The position numbers were made by a program, and so were the translations under genes. Positions 44,952 through 55,802 of a stretch of 64,000 bases of DNA are shown piece after piece (position 1 is the first letter of the stretch; each line of letters begins with the position of its first letter). The stretch lies in contig NC_059402.1 in NCBI RefSeq assembly GCF_905220565.1, forward strand, positions 13,083,501 through 13,147,500. The letters are read 5' to 3'. The DNA comes from Melitaea cinxia. Lineage: Eukaryota; Arthropoda; Insecta; Lepidoptera; Nymphalidae. The notes below the pieces were generated by a model. It searched no databases, had not been told where the DNA came from, and was given only the letters and a program-made list of their open reading frames with translations.

Positions 44952-45243
44952 TACTTTGGTCTGGGTGTTTGTGCAGTTCTTGCGGTTTCGGGTTTGATCT
45001 CCGCACATGACAAACATTTGTATTGGCCATACAGATGTTCGCCATGGTCTGGGTGTTTGTGCAGTCCTTGTCGGTCTCCCCATCGTGCCTCGGAGAGCAC
45101 GCTAAGCTCGTCGGTAACGATCGTTACTCATAGTAGGGAATATATCCGCCATCACGCATTGGAGCAGCGTGGTGGATTAGGCTCTGATCCTTCTCCTACA
45201 TGGAGAAAGACGTGCCCAGCAGTAGGATATTACAGGCTGAAGC
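44952..45243 (+). mobile_element. tRNA-derived SINE, rearranged head
   Basis: Same family as 40,232. The body and 3' module are present (GCATTGGAGCAGCGTGGTGG ... TACAGGCTGAAGCG), but the tRNA-like A-box region is replaced by an extra copy of the body motif GGTCTGGGTGTTTGTGCAGT, which occurs at about 44,959 and again at 45,044. A decayed B box (GGTTTGATCTC) lies between. Confidence 0.7.
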
Positions 45244-46145
45244 GTCGACATTATATATTAGGTATATTTGTTAACGGCCCCTTAGTTACCATATTTTAAA
45301 ATAGCCTAATAAATACAAGCAGTCGTCTGAGCAAAACGTAATCATCAATCAAGGCGCAATTACTAAGCAAGCGTCGGTTTGACAAATAAGTGATTCGAAC
45401 ACGCTGAGCGAAATTAAAGTGTTGATGAAGTCTAAATACGTATTTGAAATTTAATGGATGGGTATTTAATTTGTTTGTAAGCTTTTGTCGGTATAATTAA
45501 TAGTTTCTCCACAGCTGCTATGATAAATTAGTATACACTCGTCAATTTTAAGAGTTGTGAAAATTTTATAAAGAAACCGCGATGAATAACTTTAAAAGGC
45601 TATAAAACATACAGCTATGACAAAACAATCTTTAACCTAATACATAATACCTACCACATAGAGGAGATGGGGAGAGATGAAACTGTAGGAAGCTTATTGA
45701 TTCAAATAACCAACAAAAATATAATTTTTTACACCTACATCAATAATCTCCTTACTTCGTAATAAAAAGTACTTATTAGATATTAAACATTTTAATTACC
45801 ATTAACTTATGCTGTAATACATTAGGTACGAGAGTCGAATCAAATAGCACAAAGTATTTTTTTATATGTTAATATCCTATCTATATTATAAGCATTCTTA
45901 CCTTTCTCCTTCCTTTTTTTGTTCATTATATATCCTATATTGTAAGCATTATTCACACACACATTCTCACTATACATAATAATTCATATAAAAATTAGAA
46001 CAAAAGTCAATTAGAAGTGTAGCTTAATTAGTGAAACACCTTGGCCGACTTCTAGAGGTATATCAGAGTATGAATGTGTTGAATTTATTACTTATAAATA
46101 CTTAAAACTATGATTTTTCACACACATACATTGACACAGTTTAAT
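45244..46145. other. Non-coding stretch
   Basis: AT-rich. A short direct repeat of TATCCTAT...TATTATAAGCATT and TATCCTATATTGTAAGCATT lies at about 45,877 and 45,935. Confidence 0.35.
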
Positions 46146-46147
46146 AA

Positions 46148-46362
46148 ATCTATACAGATATTATATAGCTGAAGAGTCCGTTTGTTTGAACTTGCCAATT
46201 TCAGGAAATACTGTTTCGATTTAAAAAATTGGTTTTGAAAGCTATATAGGCTATATGTAAACTAAGCTATATATCTATATAAAAACTTAATAAAATATTA
46301 TGTATATGTTAGTACGTTTTTACCTTAAATTAACGAGACTGAAACCGCAGGGCACAGTTAGT
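46148..46362 (+). mobile_element. Helitron-like fragment
   Basis: Begins near ATACAGATATTATATAGCTG and contains GAAGAGTCCGTTTGTTTGAA and GGCTATATG, ending GAAACCGCAGGGCACAGTTAG followed by T. It matches, in opposite orientation, the fragment at 32,715-32,835. The 3' end has TTAG instead of CTAG. Confidence 0.5.
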
Positions 46363-46383
46363 TTTATTACGATTACGATTTGC

Positions 46384-46443
46384 GATTCAGTCTGTAACAT
46401 CCCACTGCTGGGCATGCCCTCTTTCTCCATATATGAGAACGAT
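46384..46443 (-). mobile_element. SINE tail module, fragment
   Basis: In reverse complement it matches the GGGCATGCCCAGCAGTGGGA-like end of the SINE 3' module. Only about 60 bp remain. Confidence 0.45.
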
Positions 46444-46764
46444 TAGTTAGTTAGTTTTATAATAAGTATAAATTGTAATAATTTGTAATTAAAATAATAT
46501 AGATACGCCATATAAATAATATTTTTAATTAATTTAGATAAATATCATTATCTTATTTACTGGAAGGAATTAATAAACACATAATTATTCAAATCCAATA
46601 GTAGATAACATATTAATGAATACCATAAAAATCGTATCTACAAAGGAAACATAACCGAAATGTTAATTACAACATACAATTAATTAATTTACACTTACGA
46701 TTAACTAATGAAGGAATTGGTCCATAAAATATACTCAGGGACAGTAGTGATAACTTTATAAAAA

Positions 46765-46768
<4 letters not shown>

Positions 46769-46801
<33 letters not shown>

Positions 46802-46811
46802 TATATATATA
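46769..46811. repeat. (AT)n microsatellite
   Basis: About 30 bp of pure AT repeat with a short interrupted extension. Confidence 0.8.
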
Positions 46812-46905
46812 AACGTTATTTTTGTGTTATAATTTTTAGATATTGAACAATTAAACTTATTATAATTATTTGCGTTAAAAAATAACTGTATTTAAATTAT
46901 ATTAA

Positions 46906-47059
46906 AAAATAGTGACTCATCGTTGTAGCTTAGCCGTGCCCCTTGACCAATCAACCAAATCAAAGTAAATTAGAATGCCGTGTTCATATTGACTAGTTGA
47001 AGTAAAGCCAGTTGAAGGTGCTTGGCAAAGCCAAGTGACAGCGATGAGTCACTATTTTC
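46906..47059. mobile_element. Short MITE flanked by TTAA
   Basis: Left end AAAATAGTGACTCATCG (46,906-46,922) and right end CGATGAGTCACTATTTT (47,042-47,058) are perfect 17-bp inverted repeats. TTAA flanks both sides (46,902-46,905 and 47,060-47,063), as for piggyBac insertions, though a TTA/Harbinger reading is also possible. Total about 154 bp, non-coding. Confidence 0.6.
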
Positions 47060-47063
47060 TTAA

Positions 47064-47540
47064 CACAAATGTATTAAATGTCATAACAAAAGCATCGTGT
47101 AGTAAATGTCAATGACTATGGAAAACTAAAATTAGTCTAATACGAGTATATAAAGCATTGTTCATTTCTCATCGCCCACGACATCTGTTATTTTATACGG
47201 AACAGTAATATAACAAATTTGACTTTTCGATTAATGCATTATCCGTTCGTATGATTTATCGAAACAATATTAAGACAATGCGAATTTATCTGTCAAACGA
47301 AAAACATACATAATGTAATTGTAATGAAGATCATGATTGTGTGACTACATATAAAATATGTAAATATATTACACAGATAAATGATACACATAAACTTTGT
47401 AACAATTTATCAATGGAAAAGATCAAAAGTACCTTATATATTGCTCTAAATAAAAAAAAAAAAACGCATAAATAGTAGACTATTATAGATAAGGATGTCA
47501 TGAAAATCATAATTCTATTTATTGTAGGCCTAGCCTAGGC
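47064..47540. other. Non-coding stretch
   Basis: AT-rich with no recognised element. Confidence 0.4.
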
Positions 47541-47552
47541 TATATAGTAATA

Positions 47553-48047
47553 CCGCGATGCTCGGCGACGACGAGCCCTGGAAGGCGATGGTCTCGTTCA
47601 GTGAGACAGTAATGTTCCAGAAGGAGAATGACGAGCGGATGAGAGAGGAGGCCGCCGACGAGGCCTCCGCCCGCAGGCGACGTACGGGGGTGCGTAGGAG
47701 GCGCTACTTAATGCTCCAATAACACCCCTGTGCCCGTGTCGGGCCGGGATGGTCCCTCTAGATAGACCCGGTCCTGCTAGGCACGGCGTCGTCGGGATTG
47801 TTCAGAGGTGAGCCGGACAGTCCCCATGGAGGAGAAGTCTGGCCTTTTCGCCGAGGCCAGCCTGTCGCTGGAGGGATCCTGTTGCCTGCAGATCCGGGAC
47901 CCTCCAGTTAAAGCGGGTGAACGCTCCCGCAGGGGTTTTGGTCGGTATTGCACCCCCAAGTGCTGTAGCCGACATACGGTGCAGGAACCTACCCGGGCAT
48001 CCTGGATATCACCCGTAAATGGGTTCCCTGCGATACCAAAAAAAGGA
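47553..48047 (+). mobile_element. 5'-truncated R1-clade-like LINE 3' end
   Basis: A GC-rich 495-bp insert in AT-rich DNA, bounded by a perfect 12-bp duplication TATATAGTAATA (47,541-47,552 and 48,048-48,059), with a short A-rich end (CCAAAAAAAGG). It contains the last 54 codons of a LINE second ORF and its 3' untranslated region. The sharp composition change and exact duplication show a relatively recent insertion. Confidence 0.8.
47558..47722 (+). CDS. C-terminal fragment of LINE ORF2
   Basis: The frame encodes DEPWKAMVSFSETVMFQKEN followed by an acidic stretch and an Arg-rich end (ASARRRRTGVRRRRYLMLQ), then TAA. This matches the usual polyprotein C-terminus of R1-clade LINEs in Lepidoptera, which ends in an acidic helix and an arginine cluster. 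It is only the tail of the reverse transcriptase protein: the endonuclease and RT domains are absent, so it has no activity. Confidence 0.65.
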   Translation: MLGDDEPWKAMVSFSETVMFQKENDERMREEAADEASARRRRTGVRRRRYLMLQ

Positions 48048-48059
48048 TATATAGTAATA

Positions 48060-50630
48060 TAGCCTAGAATAATCATCAATGCGACATGAAGATTGCGACA
48101 TGAGAAAATGTAGAAGAAAATAATGATTCTTTAGATTCTGTAACTCAAAAATTATGCCAAAATGTAGGTAAAAAACACGCGTACCTATTATGTATTATAC
48201 TTGTAAATAAATGAAGAAGGAAATAAAAAAATATTAATACAAAAGAACACGCAATTCGTATAATTGGATTGACCGTCAATTTACAGACATTAAAAAATAT
48301 ACGAACTAGTTTATATTTACGTTATTATCTGTCATTATGTACCCACAAAGAAACCGGCCCTTTTTCCGCTACAACCTTAATATAATAGTCGGGACGGAAC
48401 ATATGTCTCAGACGAATATTAACAGACCAACATCCGTCGATTAAAACTCGATTTTATACGAAAATTGCTGTCGAACTTACATAAATATGCAGGTAGCCTC
48501 GGGTTATTCCAATTTTGATTTAAAAATTTCAAATGATTATTTATCAAATGTATAGAAACTACGTAACTTCCTAAATTATATTCTTTAAGTAGTAAGAATA
48601 ATGATTTGTAGACACACTTAAATTATGTAGACATATTGGACAAGAACATCTATTCCTAATATTAGTTAAAATAAGTGTTGACGAGTTAGCACACTTTTTA
48701 ACCGACATTAAAAGCTGTAACATATTATTGGGTATAAACTTTATATATTTTGACGTCTTTAGACGCTGCGTGTTAGAGCAAGTATAACCCGTCCTCATTT
48801 CAAGATATTATATGTAATAAAAATATTGTTTTTAACATTATACTTTTTTTAACAATCCATTACTTACTTAAATTACGGTAGTCATTAAAAGGATAACAAG
48901 CTATTTCCAACGCGTAGGTATATCTAAATCTACTAATATCAGCCCCGAGCAAAACACCGTAAACAACAAATTTAAGAGCACTGTCGACATTTCGTTAACA
49001 TAATTACATAGTTTATATATTTAAATCGTATAAAACGTTTCTCAATCCGCTCTTCTTTAAGCTATCTGCTCGAAAATTTATAGTTGAACATAAGACTTTC
49101 CAATTAATCTTAGATACCGGTCGAAAGCGTAAAAACACGAAAGGAACGCGCACCGTTTAATGTCAATTAGCGAACGTTAGCATGCATCTGCATACTTCAG
49201 AAATAGCAATTCAAAATGCCCCTTAACTCACTGATGATTAAATACAAAATTGAATAAAATAAATTCCTATCGCCTTAATCTAAAGAGCTCTTATTGCAAC
49301 GACATAGCGAACAGAATACAAGTTGTTTGCTCAAGCTTCTCTACCAATTAGATTTTTTTTTCGTGAATGATAAAAAGTAGATCTCGTGCGCTAAATTGGA
49401 CCCGTAAATCGTCAATAATTACAAGATTTAAATTCGCAAAGGAACATTGTTTATTATTTTGTTATACGATTTTTTTTATAGTAATGAAATCGTTCGGACA
49501 ATAATTTTTTGCGACGATCGTAAAGATGAAAGCGTAAATACCTTGTAATTTTAGTTGGAATGGCCTGAAGATCTAATTGGTGGTGTGAACAGCATTCCTG
49601 CAGTATTATTAAGTATAAAAAATTGGCTTCTAAAATTGTTTATAAAATAACTCTAATAACTATCGTTAATTAAAAATATTGTGATGTAAATATGCGTAAT
49701 TAACAGGAAAAACTATAATAAAACTAAAGAGGAAAAAATACTAGTCAAAAACAATTATATTTATTATCAACGTTTTTTTTTATCTGTATTTTGAAAGTAA
49801 TGCTTAGTTGATTAAGAACTCATAAAATTAATTAAAAACAATATTAATCAAACAGAAAATACCATTTTAAAAAACCGAACACGCATAAAAAAAAATTTAA
49901 AATCACTCACGCAAGAATCATTATCGACTAAGCGTAAATCGTGCTGGGAACTTTTATTAAAAGAAAACCAAATAACATACTAAACAAAACAATCTAACTA
50001 AATTGAACTCCTTTCAATTATTCCATTTAAAACTAATTGACAACGTCTCTACTTTAATGTTATAGCTTTTCCGCATCATTTGTGACATTTATTTATTATT
50101 GAAGGTTGTGTATCGAGAACCTTGTTGAGAACATGTGGCAACTTGTTTTTGACATCTCTATGTATCCGTCCATCAACAATATAATGGGGTTCAGGATAAA
50201 GTGGAATAACATGTTCTACATCCTGACATTGTAGATCTAGTTATGCTTTTTTGTTATATGATTTGTGTAACGTAAAAACAATTAAATATATTTTGAAATA
50301 TCATATATTGACTATTTAATTTATACGGTTAGTAAAATTATAACCGGTCGTTATCTATGCATAGAAGTGATTTAGAAAAAAAAAAAATGAATTAGAGTAG
50401 TTTATCAGAGCAACAGCTGTCAAAATAATATTGTTTTGCTGACATCACGCATAATGTGACGCGAAATTCAATGCCGATTTTGATAACTCTAGCTTTGGAG
50501 GTCTAATTTAAGCTCAGATTTCATATGTATGCATCTGAAAGTTAAGTTATTACCTTATTAATAATTATAGAGAAATCGTATCGAAGTAAATTAAAACTGC
50601 CTATTGTGTACGCTTTAAAGTATTTACTTT
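48060..50630. other. Non-coding stretch
   Basis: AT-rich, no gene accepted and no transposon ends seen. The 75-codon minus-strand frame at 48,571-48,798 contains a Cys cluster (CSCPICLHNL) that is too short to call a zinc finger. Confidence 0.3.
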
Positions 50631-50790
50631 GTTTTAAGCTCGCCGCTTTAAGCCCATCGTTCGTGGATGGTAAAACTATTTCGACCATAAGTCCTAAATG
50701 GGCGGCTACCCTGTAATCAACGGTCCCTTGGCGCAGCGCTCCGACTTGATTACAGACGGTACACTACTTCGTTAGTCCGTCAAATCATAG
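50631..50790. promoter_or_regulatory. GC-richer unique patch
   Basis: About 150 bp of higher GC in AT-rich DNA, with a near-palindromic pair GTAATCAACGG / CTTGATTACAG. No ORF or repeat is recognised. Possibly regulatory. Confidence 0.15.
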
Positions 50791-51227
50791 ACTGTATTAA
50801 TGGTCGGTCGTGAAACGATTTCATGTCATTTTCGAACGCATTTGAGATTTTTTAAAACTTAATTGTCTGTGAACGGAATAGAAACAATTTAGTTTTCGAT
50901 TTTTTATTTTTGAGTTAAAAAAAAAATACTTTTTTGAAGGACTTTCTCGAATTTTAAGATGTTTTAAACAATACATCTGCAAACTGGTTTCGATATGTAC
51001 AGTTCAAAATACGGGGCTAATAACAAAGAATGTAATAATATAACGGAGTATCTAAGTCAGGTATTCCGTGTTGAACCGGTGAGAGTTAACGAGCATTTTG
51101 CAGCTGCTTAGGCGCCGTGTTCGATAACCCACCTGCTTCAATCTTCGGCATTTATTATAGATAGCATGTTATCGTATTACATAGCTATTAATCAATTAAA
51201 ATTAAGGTTATTCAAGGCTGTGTGGCT

Positions 51228-51540
51228 ACGGCACTAAAGAATTTAGCCACCCCCTCTCTTCCCGTGGGTGTCGTAAGAGGCGACTAAGGGATAACACAGT
51301 TCCGCTACCACCTTGGAACTTAAGATGCCGACCGATGGCGGGATAACCATCCAACTGCTGGCTTTGAAATACACAGGCCGAAGACGGGCAGCAGCGTCTT
51401 CGGTGCGACAAAGCCAGTACTGCGGTCACCAACCCGCCTGCCCAGCGTGGTGACTATGGGCAAAACACATGAGTTCACGTTATTTTCGGCGTAAACTCGT
51501 GGAGGCCTATGTCCAGCAGTGGACTGCATAGGCTGTAATG
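51228..51540 (-). mobile_element. LINE-type 3' untranslated fragment
   Basis: A block of sequence well known from lepidopteran genomes: TTTAGCCACCCCCTCTCTTC, GTCGTAAGAGGCGACTAAGG, CCAACTGCTGGCTTTGAAAT and GTCTTCGGTGCGACAAAGCC. The last part, GCCTATGTCCAGCAGTGGAC with a TGATGA end, could read on the plus strand as a retroposon tail, so orientation is uncertain. Frames across it are repeat translation. Confidence 0.5.
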
Positions 51541-51975
51541 ATGAAGGTTATTCAAATATGCTATTGTTTCTTTGACTGGATGATTCTTTAATCAAAACAG
51601 TAGTATATTTTCAATGCTATTTATTTTATCTCCAGTCTGAATTACTTTGTAGTTTTGATCCGGTTTTTATAGCCTCGATCACGAAGCTGATTAGAAAAGT
51701 CGGCAAATATCCTCAGAAAAAGTTCTCGTTATGATCGGGAAGCAATATAATACCTTCGGACCAGTTTTGTGATGCTATCTCGTAGAATGCCCGCTCCGTC
51801 CGACCGTATATGCTGACAGCTACTGAATCAATTGACAATAACGGAATTTTGATGTACAAGCTTCTTGGTAAATCAAAAGATAGGTACTAAATCCAACATT
51901 ACATGAGATAAAAATGAAACCATACAGCGAAATAGACACATCTAAATATTTTATATTATATTTATTTATTTATTA

Positions 51976-52324
51976 CGCTTACGCTTACGCTTCAGCCTGT
52001 AATATCCCACTACTGGGCATAGGCCTCTTTCCCCATGTAGAAGAAGGATCAGAGCTTAATCCACCACGCTGCTCCAATGCGAGTTGGCGGATATATTCCC
52101 TACTATGAGTAACGATCGCTATATAATAACAACCGGGACCGACGGCTTAACGTGCTCTCCGAGGCACGGTGGGAGGACAGGCCCACAGGACTGCACAAAC
52201 ACCCAGACCACGGCAAACACCTGTATAGCCAATACAAATGTTTGTCATGTGTGGGGATCGAACCCGCAACCGCCAGCGCAACAGGTACAATCCATGGCTG
52301 TAACCGTTGCGCCAACGCGGCTTC
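51976..52324 (-). mobile_element. Full-length tRNA-derived SINE, minus strand
   Basis: Reverse complement of the family at 40,232: head GCCGCGTTGGCGCAACGG at about 52,304-52,321, B-box region GGTTCGATCCC near 52,255, body, and 3' module, ending in a short (GCGTAA)n tail at 51,976-51,993. The 11-bp duplication TTTATTTATTA (51,965-51,975 and 52,325-52,335) fits as target site, although it lies in a simple sequence. Confidence 0.75.
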
Positions 52325-52440
52325 TTTATTTATTAATTAATTAAAACTTTATTAATATTCTTAAATTCAATTAATATTTAATACGTAACATAACAAACTA
52401 AAAGTTAAAAACGCAAACGATCTAAAATAAAATCATTATA

Positions 52441-52635
52441 ATGAACAAAGAAAACTATTGGATGGCACTGAAAAAGCAACTAAATAAAGGTAAAAAATAC
52501 ACTATGTGGGTAATTTTAAACCTTACTTCCAACTCGTCCAAGGGCTACGGGTTTCATTATGAGATAAGAGGCCATTATACTATTTATGAAACTGCCGTGA
52601 ACATGAACTTTTATGAGGAAGCGACCGTTAAATAA
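52441..52635 (+). CDS. Hypothetical 64-codon ORF
   Basis: From ATG 52,441 to TAA the frame reads MNKENYWMALKKQLNKGKKY, then KGYGFHYEIRGHYTIYETAV and NMNFYEEATVK. Base composition rises and codon choice looks coding-like towards the end (GCC GTG AAC ATG AAC). I recognise no family. It could be a remnant of a larger protein or a transposon-encoded piece. It lies between a SINE and an AACCGACTTC element, with no clear promoter or polyadenylation signal. Confidence 0.25.
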   Translation: MNKENYWMALKKQLNKGKKYTMWVILNLTSNSSKGYGFHYEIRGHYTIYETAVNMNFYEEATVK

Positions 52636-52859
52636 ATTCAACTTAAGAAAACCTACGTAACGGTAAAATAGACGACACTGAACCGAAATAATCTCTTGAG
52701 TTTATACTATGATTTTTCGTACATAGCCTGCTGGACACTGAGAATATTACGAGTGTTAAAAAATATTTTTTTTCCTTCCACACGCGATTTTGGCTGCATT
52801 GCTGACAAATTGAATAGTGTATTCTTTAAATTATCTACATTGTAAATGTGCTCGTTTTT

Positions 52860-53259
52860 AACCAACTTTCAAAAAAGGAGGAGGTCCTCAATTCGACTGT
52901 ATTTTTTTTATGTATGTAAGTTCAGAACTTTTGACTGGGTGGACCGATTTCGACAAAACAATTTTTAATCGAAAGGTGGTGTGTGTCATTTGGTCCCATT
53001 TAAATTTATTTGAGATCTAACAAATACTTTTCGAGTTAGGTATATCTAATAATGCGTTTTTACTTGACTATTTTTTCGTCGACCTACGTTGTATTTATAC
53101 CCCATAACTTTTTACTGGGTGTACCGATTTTGATAGTTTTTAATTTAATCGAAAGCTGATGTTTATTATGTGGTCAAATTTAACTAAATATTATCTTGAC
53201 TATTTTTTCGTCTACCTACGTTGTATTACTTGTCGATGTAATTGAAGTCGTTTTTTTTT
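52860..53259 (+). mobile_element. AACCGACTTC-type repeat element, copy 2
   Basis: Starts AACCAACTTTCAAAAAAGG and ends ATTGAAGTCGTTTTTTTTTC. It contains two related modules, each with an ACTGGGTG.ACCGATTT block and a TTTTTTCGTC.ACCTACGTTG block (about 53,070-53,092 and 53,201-53,223), showing that the family is built from internal repeats. It is the better preserved of the two copies in the window. Confidence 0.6.
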
Positions 53260-53619
53260 CGTTTGTTTTTTCTTTTAAAAACCATTTGCTTAATACTATA
53301 ATAACTTAATATTAAATTAAATCTAGTAATAAGTTTTTTCTTAATTTAAAATTTAGTTAAAATCTATTCAGTATATTTTCTTCCTTGAGGGGTTCACTAT
53401 GGTAGACCTTTATCACTATATTTATATAATTATAAGACCATTATTTCATTTAATGTTAAGAATGATTCGAGTATTCAATATATCGTGACTGAGAGATTAC
53501 TGATGCAATTTAATTTGAAAAAACAAACGAACGAACAAGCACGTTTAAATTACAGAGTAATTTAAAAACCCTTCGGTAAACAGTCATTCAATGTTGAGTA
53601 AAATAAATAAACTAAGATC

Positions 53620-54062
53620 TGCCCTGTCGGCGCGTTGTCGAGCAATACGCCGATAATTGTCGATCTCAGCCGAAGGAACGCAATGTGTATACGCGATGAT
53701 TGCACAAGATTGCACCCAATTTGTTCCAAGTAAACACTGTAAGATACTGTAATATCGGCCGCTTCTTTTTAACCGCTAAACACCCTGTGCGGTAGGTAAT
53801 TTGACGTTTGTCGTGGTTGCTGGCAATTTACGTAATGGTTCACGATTTTAATATTCTTCAAACATATTACTTTATTTACTGAAGACTTTAAATAGTTATT
53901 AGTGCTTAGAATTGCTTTTAATTATTTTTATATTTGTATCCGACGTTACGAAGTTAAAAGTTTACGAAGTTAAAACTCATTCGTTGAAATAGTCTTTAAA
54001 AACGAAATTAAAAATTTATTTATATATGTGTGTGTGTGTAAAGTGTTTATAAAGTTAACGAA
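53620..54062. promoter_or_regulatory. Possible promoter region upstream of the 54,063 ORF
   Basis: A GC-richer unique block at about 53,620-53,870 is followed by AT-rich DNA and a (TG)n run (54,026-54,038) just before ATG 54,063. No direct promoter motif is convincing. Confidence 0.15.
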
Positions 54063-54239
54063 ATGGAAAAGTTTGTTTGTGCGTTCCTTCTTTGTGTGAA
54101 CGTGCTCATCGCAGGATTCACGAGAGTGATTGGAAAACTTCTTTTTGTTTTCAAGAGCCTGTTTTATAAAGAATGTTTAGTGGCTATAAAACGTCAAGTT
54201 ATGACTCATAAGACTGTAAAACAATCTACCAAGTATTGA
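54063..54239 (+). CDS. Candidate small secreted or membrane peptide ORF
   Basis: ATG in a good context (AACGAAATGG) starts a 58-codon frame: MEKFVCAFLLCVNVLIAG, FTRVIGKLLFVFKSLF, then a Lys/Thr-rich end stopping at TGA 54,237. The N-terminus looks like a signal peptide and a second hydrophobic stretch follows. No strong splice donor interrupts it, so it would be a single-exon peptide. No family is recognised, and a chance frame cannot be excluded. Confidence 0.25.
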   Translation: MEKFVCAFLLCVNVLIAGFTRVIGKLLFVFKSLFYKECLVAIKRQVMTHKTVKQSTKY

Positions 54240-54931
54240 AAGTCAACACGCGTGAAACCGCTCGTGGTTTTCTGTTCCTGCATAAAATATACTTATTCCC
54301 ATTTTTCTTTTGCCTTTAAAACTGAATCGGAGATTGAAAAAACAAATAATATATGCATTGTTATCGATTCATCAGGGAAGTAATGGGAAGGTCTGCCATA
54401 AAAAAATATATTTAAAAATCCGTACCGTGCCTCCCGCAGCGCGCGGCCACACAGTGCTTGAAAATTGGTAGTCGGCGTTTCACTTGATTCTGTATACGTT
54501 TGGACTAATTCATTAGCTTTCAAACATTTAATCAAGATTTTTATAAATGAATTTTATTTTTAAAACAACTTTTTTTAAATTATTTATCTACATTATTATA
54601 TTAACTTTTTTAACATTCTATCTTCTCAATTTCAACATTGGTTATTATCCTCTATCAATAAATCTGTATTATTAATTTTTAATTAGTAATTTTTTTTTGA
54701 TAATGTCATCAATATTTTTAAATACATATCATCATCATCAATGAAAAGTTATCAAATCAAAATCGGGCATTTGATAGTGCTTAAAACAAACAAGCCCATC
54801 AGATTAACAATATATCTAACACGTCAAAATGCGTATGTCATATAATCGTTAAATAGTAATTGGGTACCTATAACTTTGATTGTAATGCTGTCATTACTAT
54901 AATGTTCTATATCAAACAAGATAAACTATAT

Positions 54932-55055
54932 GGGTTGTCTGGAAGAAATGACTAATTAGCCATAAGTCCGCCCATTGTACTTCACTGTCTGTAACTATCT
55001 TTATGCTTTGTTTGTATATATATTTGTGGTGTACAATAAAGTATAAAATAAATAA
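54932..55055 (+). mobile_element. 5'-truncated LINE tail
   Basis: 124 bp containing TAAGTCCGCCCATTGTAC, TTTGTGGTGTACAATAAAGT and an (AAAT)n end, a 3' end typical of a lepidopteran LINE family. The 11-bp duplication ATAAACTATAT flanks it (54,921-54,931 and 55,056-55,066). Only the 3' untranslated tail is present. Confidence 0.75.
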
Positions 55056-55574
55056 ATAAACTATATTACACGCTCTTTTCGTTTTTTGGAATCAGATGAA
55101 TGGTATTGAACAGCAAACATACATATGTATTTTATGTTCCGATAGCATTAAATATATACTAATAAATAATAAAAATATTTCAGATTAGTCGACGTCCCAC
55201 ACAATTTCACATGAATTTGTAATGACTGTGATATTATTTCGCCTTAACATTATAAACTTTATACACACAAAAAAAAATTGCTGGTAAACCTCTGGTTTAA
55301 AGCACTAAACTATATTATTAGTATAAATCAAATTAATGTCTTTTTACAATTTTTAGTATTTTTACTATTATTATAAAATCTGTTTTGTCTTTGATGTGAA
55401 TTTAGAATATTTATAATTTAAATCGCAAAAGGCTTATAGCTTGGACATGCTCTTCAAATATTGTGAGTATACGAGACGCGTCTCACTGTCGGTTATGTTT
55501 ATAAATAATACTGCTAACTACTTTTTCGAACTTGTTGAACTATTGTCTTATTTGTATTTTAGTTGTAACAATAG

Positions 55575-55802
55575 ATGACATGTACAAATCTGTATGTAAA
55601 TAAATGTCGTAAAATTAAACCGTTAAATGTGTTAACTAAGCGCAAAACTCGACGGCTGGAACAATTCGACATTTTTTTTAAAAGTTTTCTATTACCTTGT
55701 AGAAGATTTTTTCCTAATGATAAATTAGTGATGCTCCAATTTAACTCACTAAACTTACGTTGGTACCTTCTAAAATCACAAACAAACAAAAAACTTACAT
55801 AA
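55575..55802 (+). pseudogene. Possible BESS-motif protein fragment
   Basis: A 75-codon plus-strand frame contains KRKTRRLEQFDIFFKSF, then LLPCRRFFPNDKLVMLQFN. The spacing of F, F, L, R, P and L resembles the BESS motif found at the C-terminus of MADF-family insect proteins (a form like 'D..FF.SLLP..K.LP...K..'). No MADF domain is visible upstream. The likeness is weak and the antisense frame overlaps it fully, so the call is tentative. Confidence 0.2.

Noticed and set aside
47777..48079. Frames of 84 and 100 codons on opposite strands
   Set aside because: They lie in the GC-rich 3' untranslated part of the LINE fragment, after its true stop at 47,722.
48571..48798. Cys-rich CSCPICLHNL peptide as a zinc finger
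   Set aside because: Only one C..C pair with no matching His/Cys partner at the right distance, in a short unsupported frame.
51226..51529. Two minus-strand frames of 68 and 69 codons
   Set aside because: They cover a common LINE-type untranslated repeat block; translation of that block is not a conserved protein.
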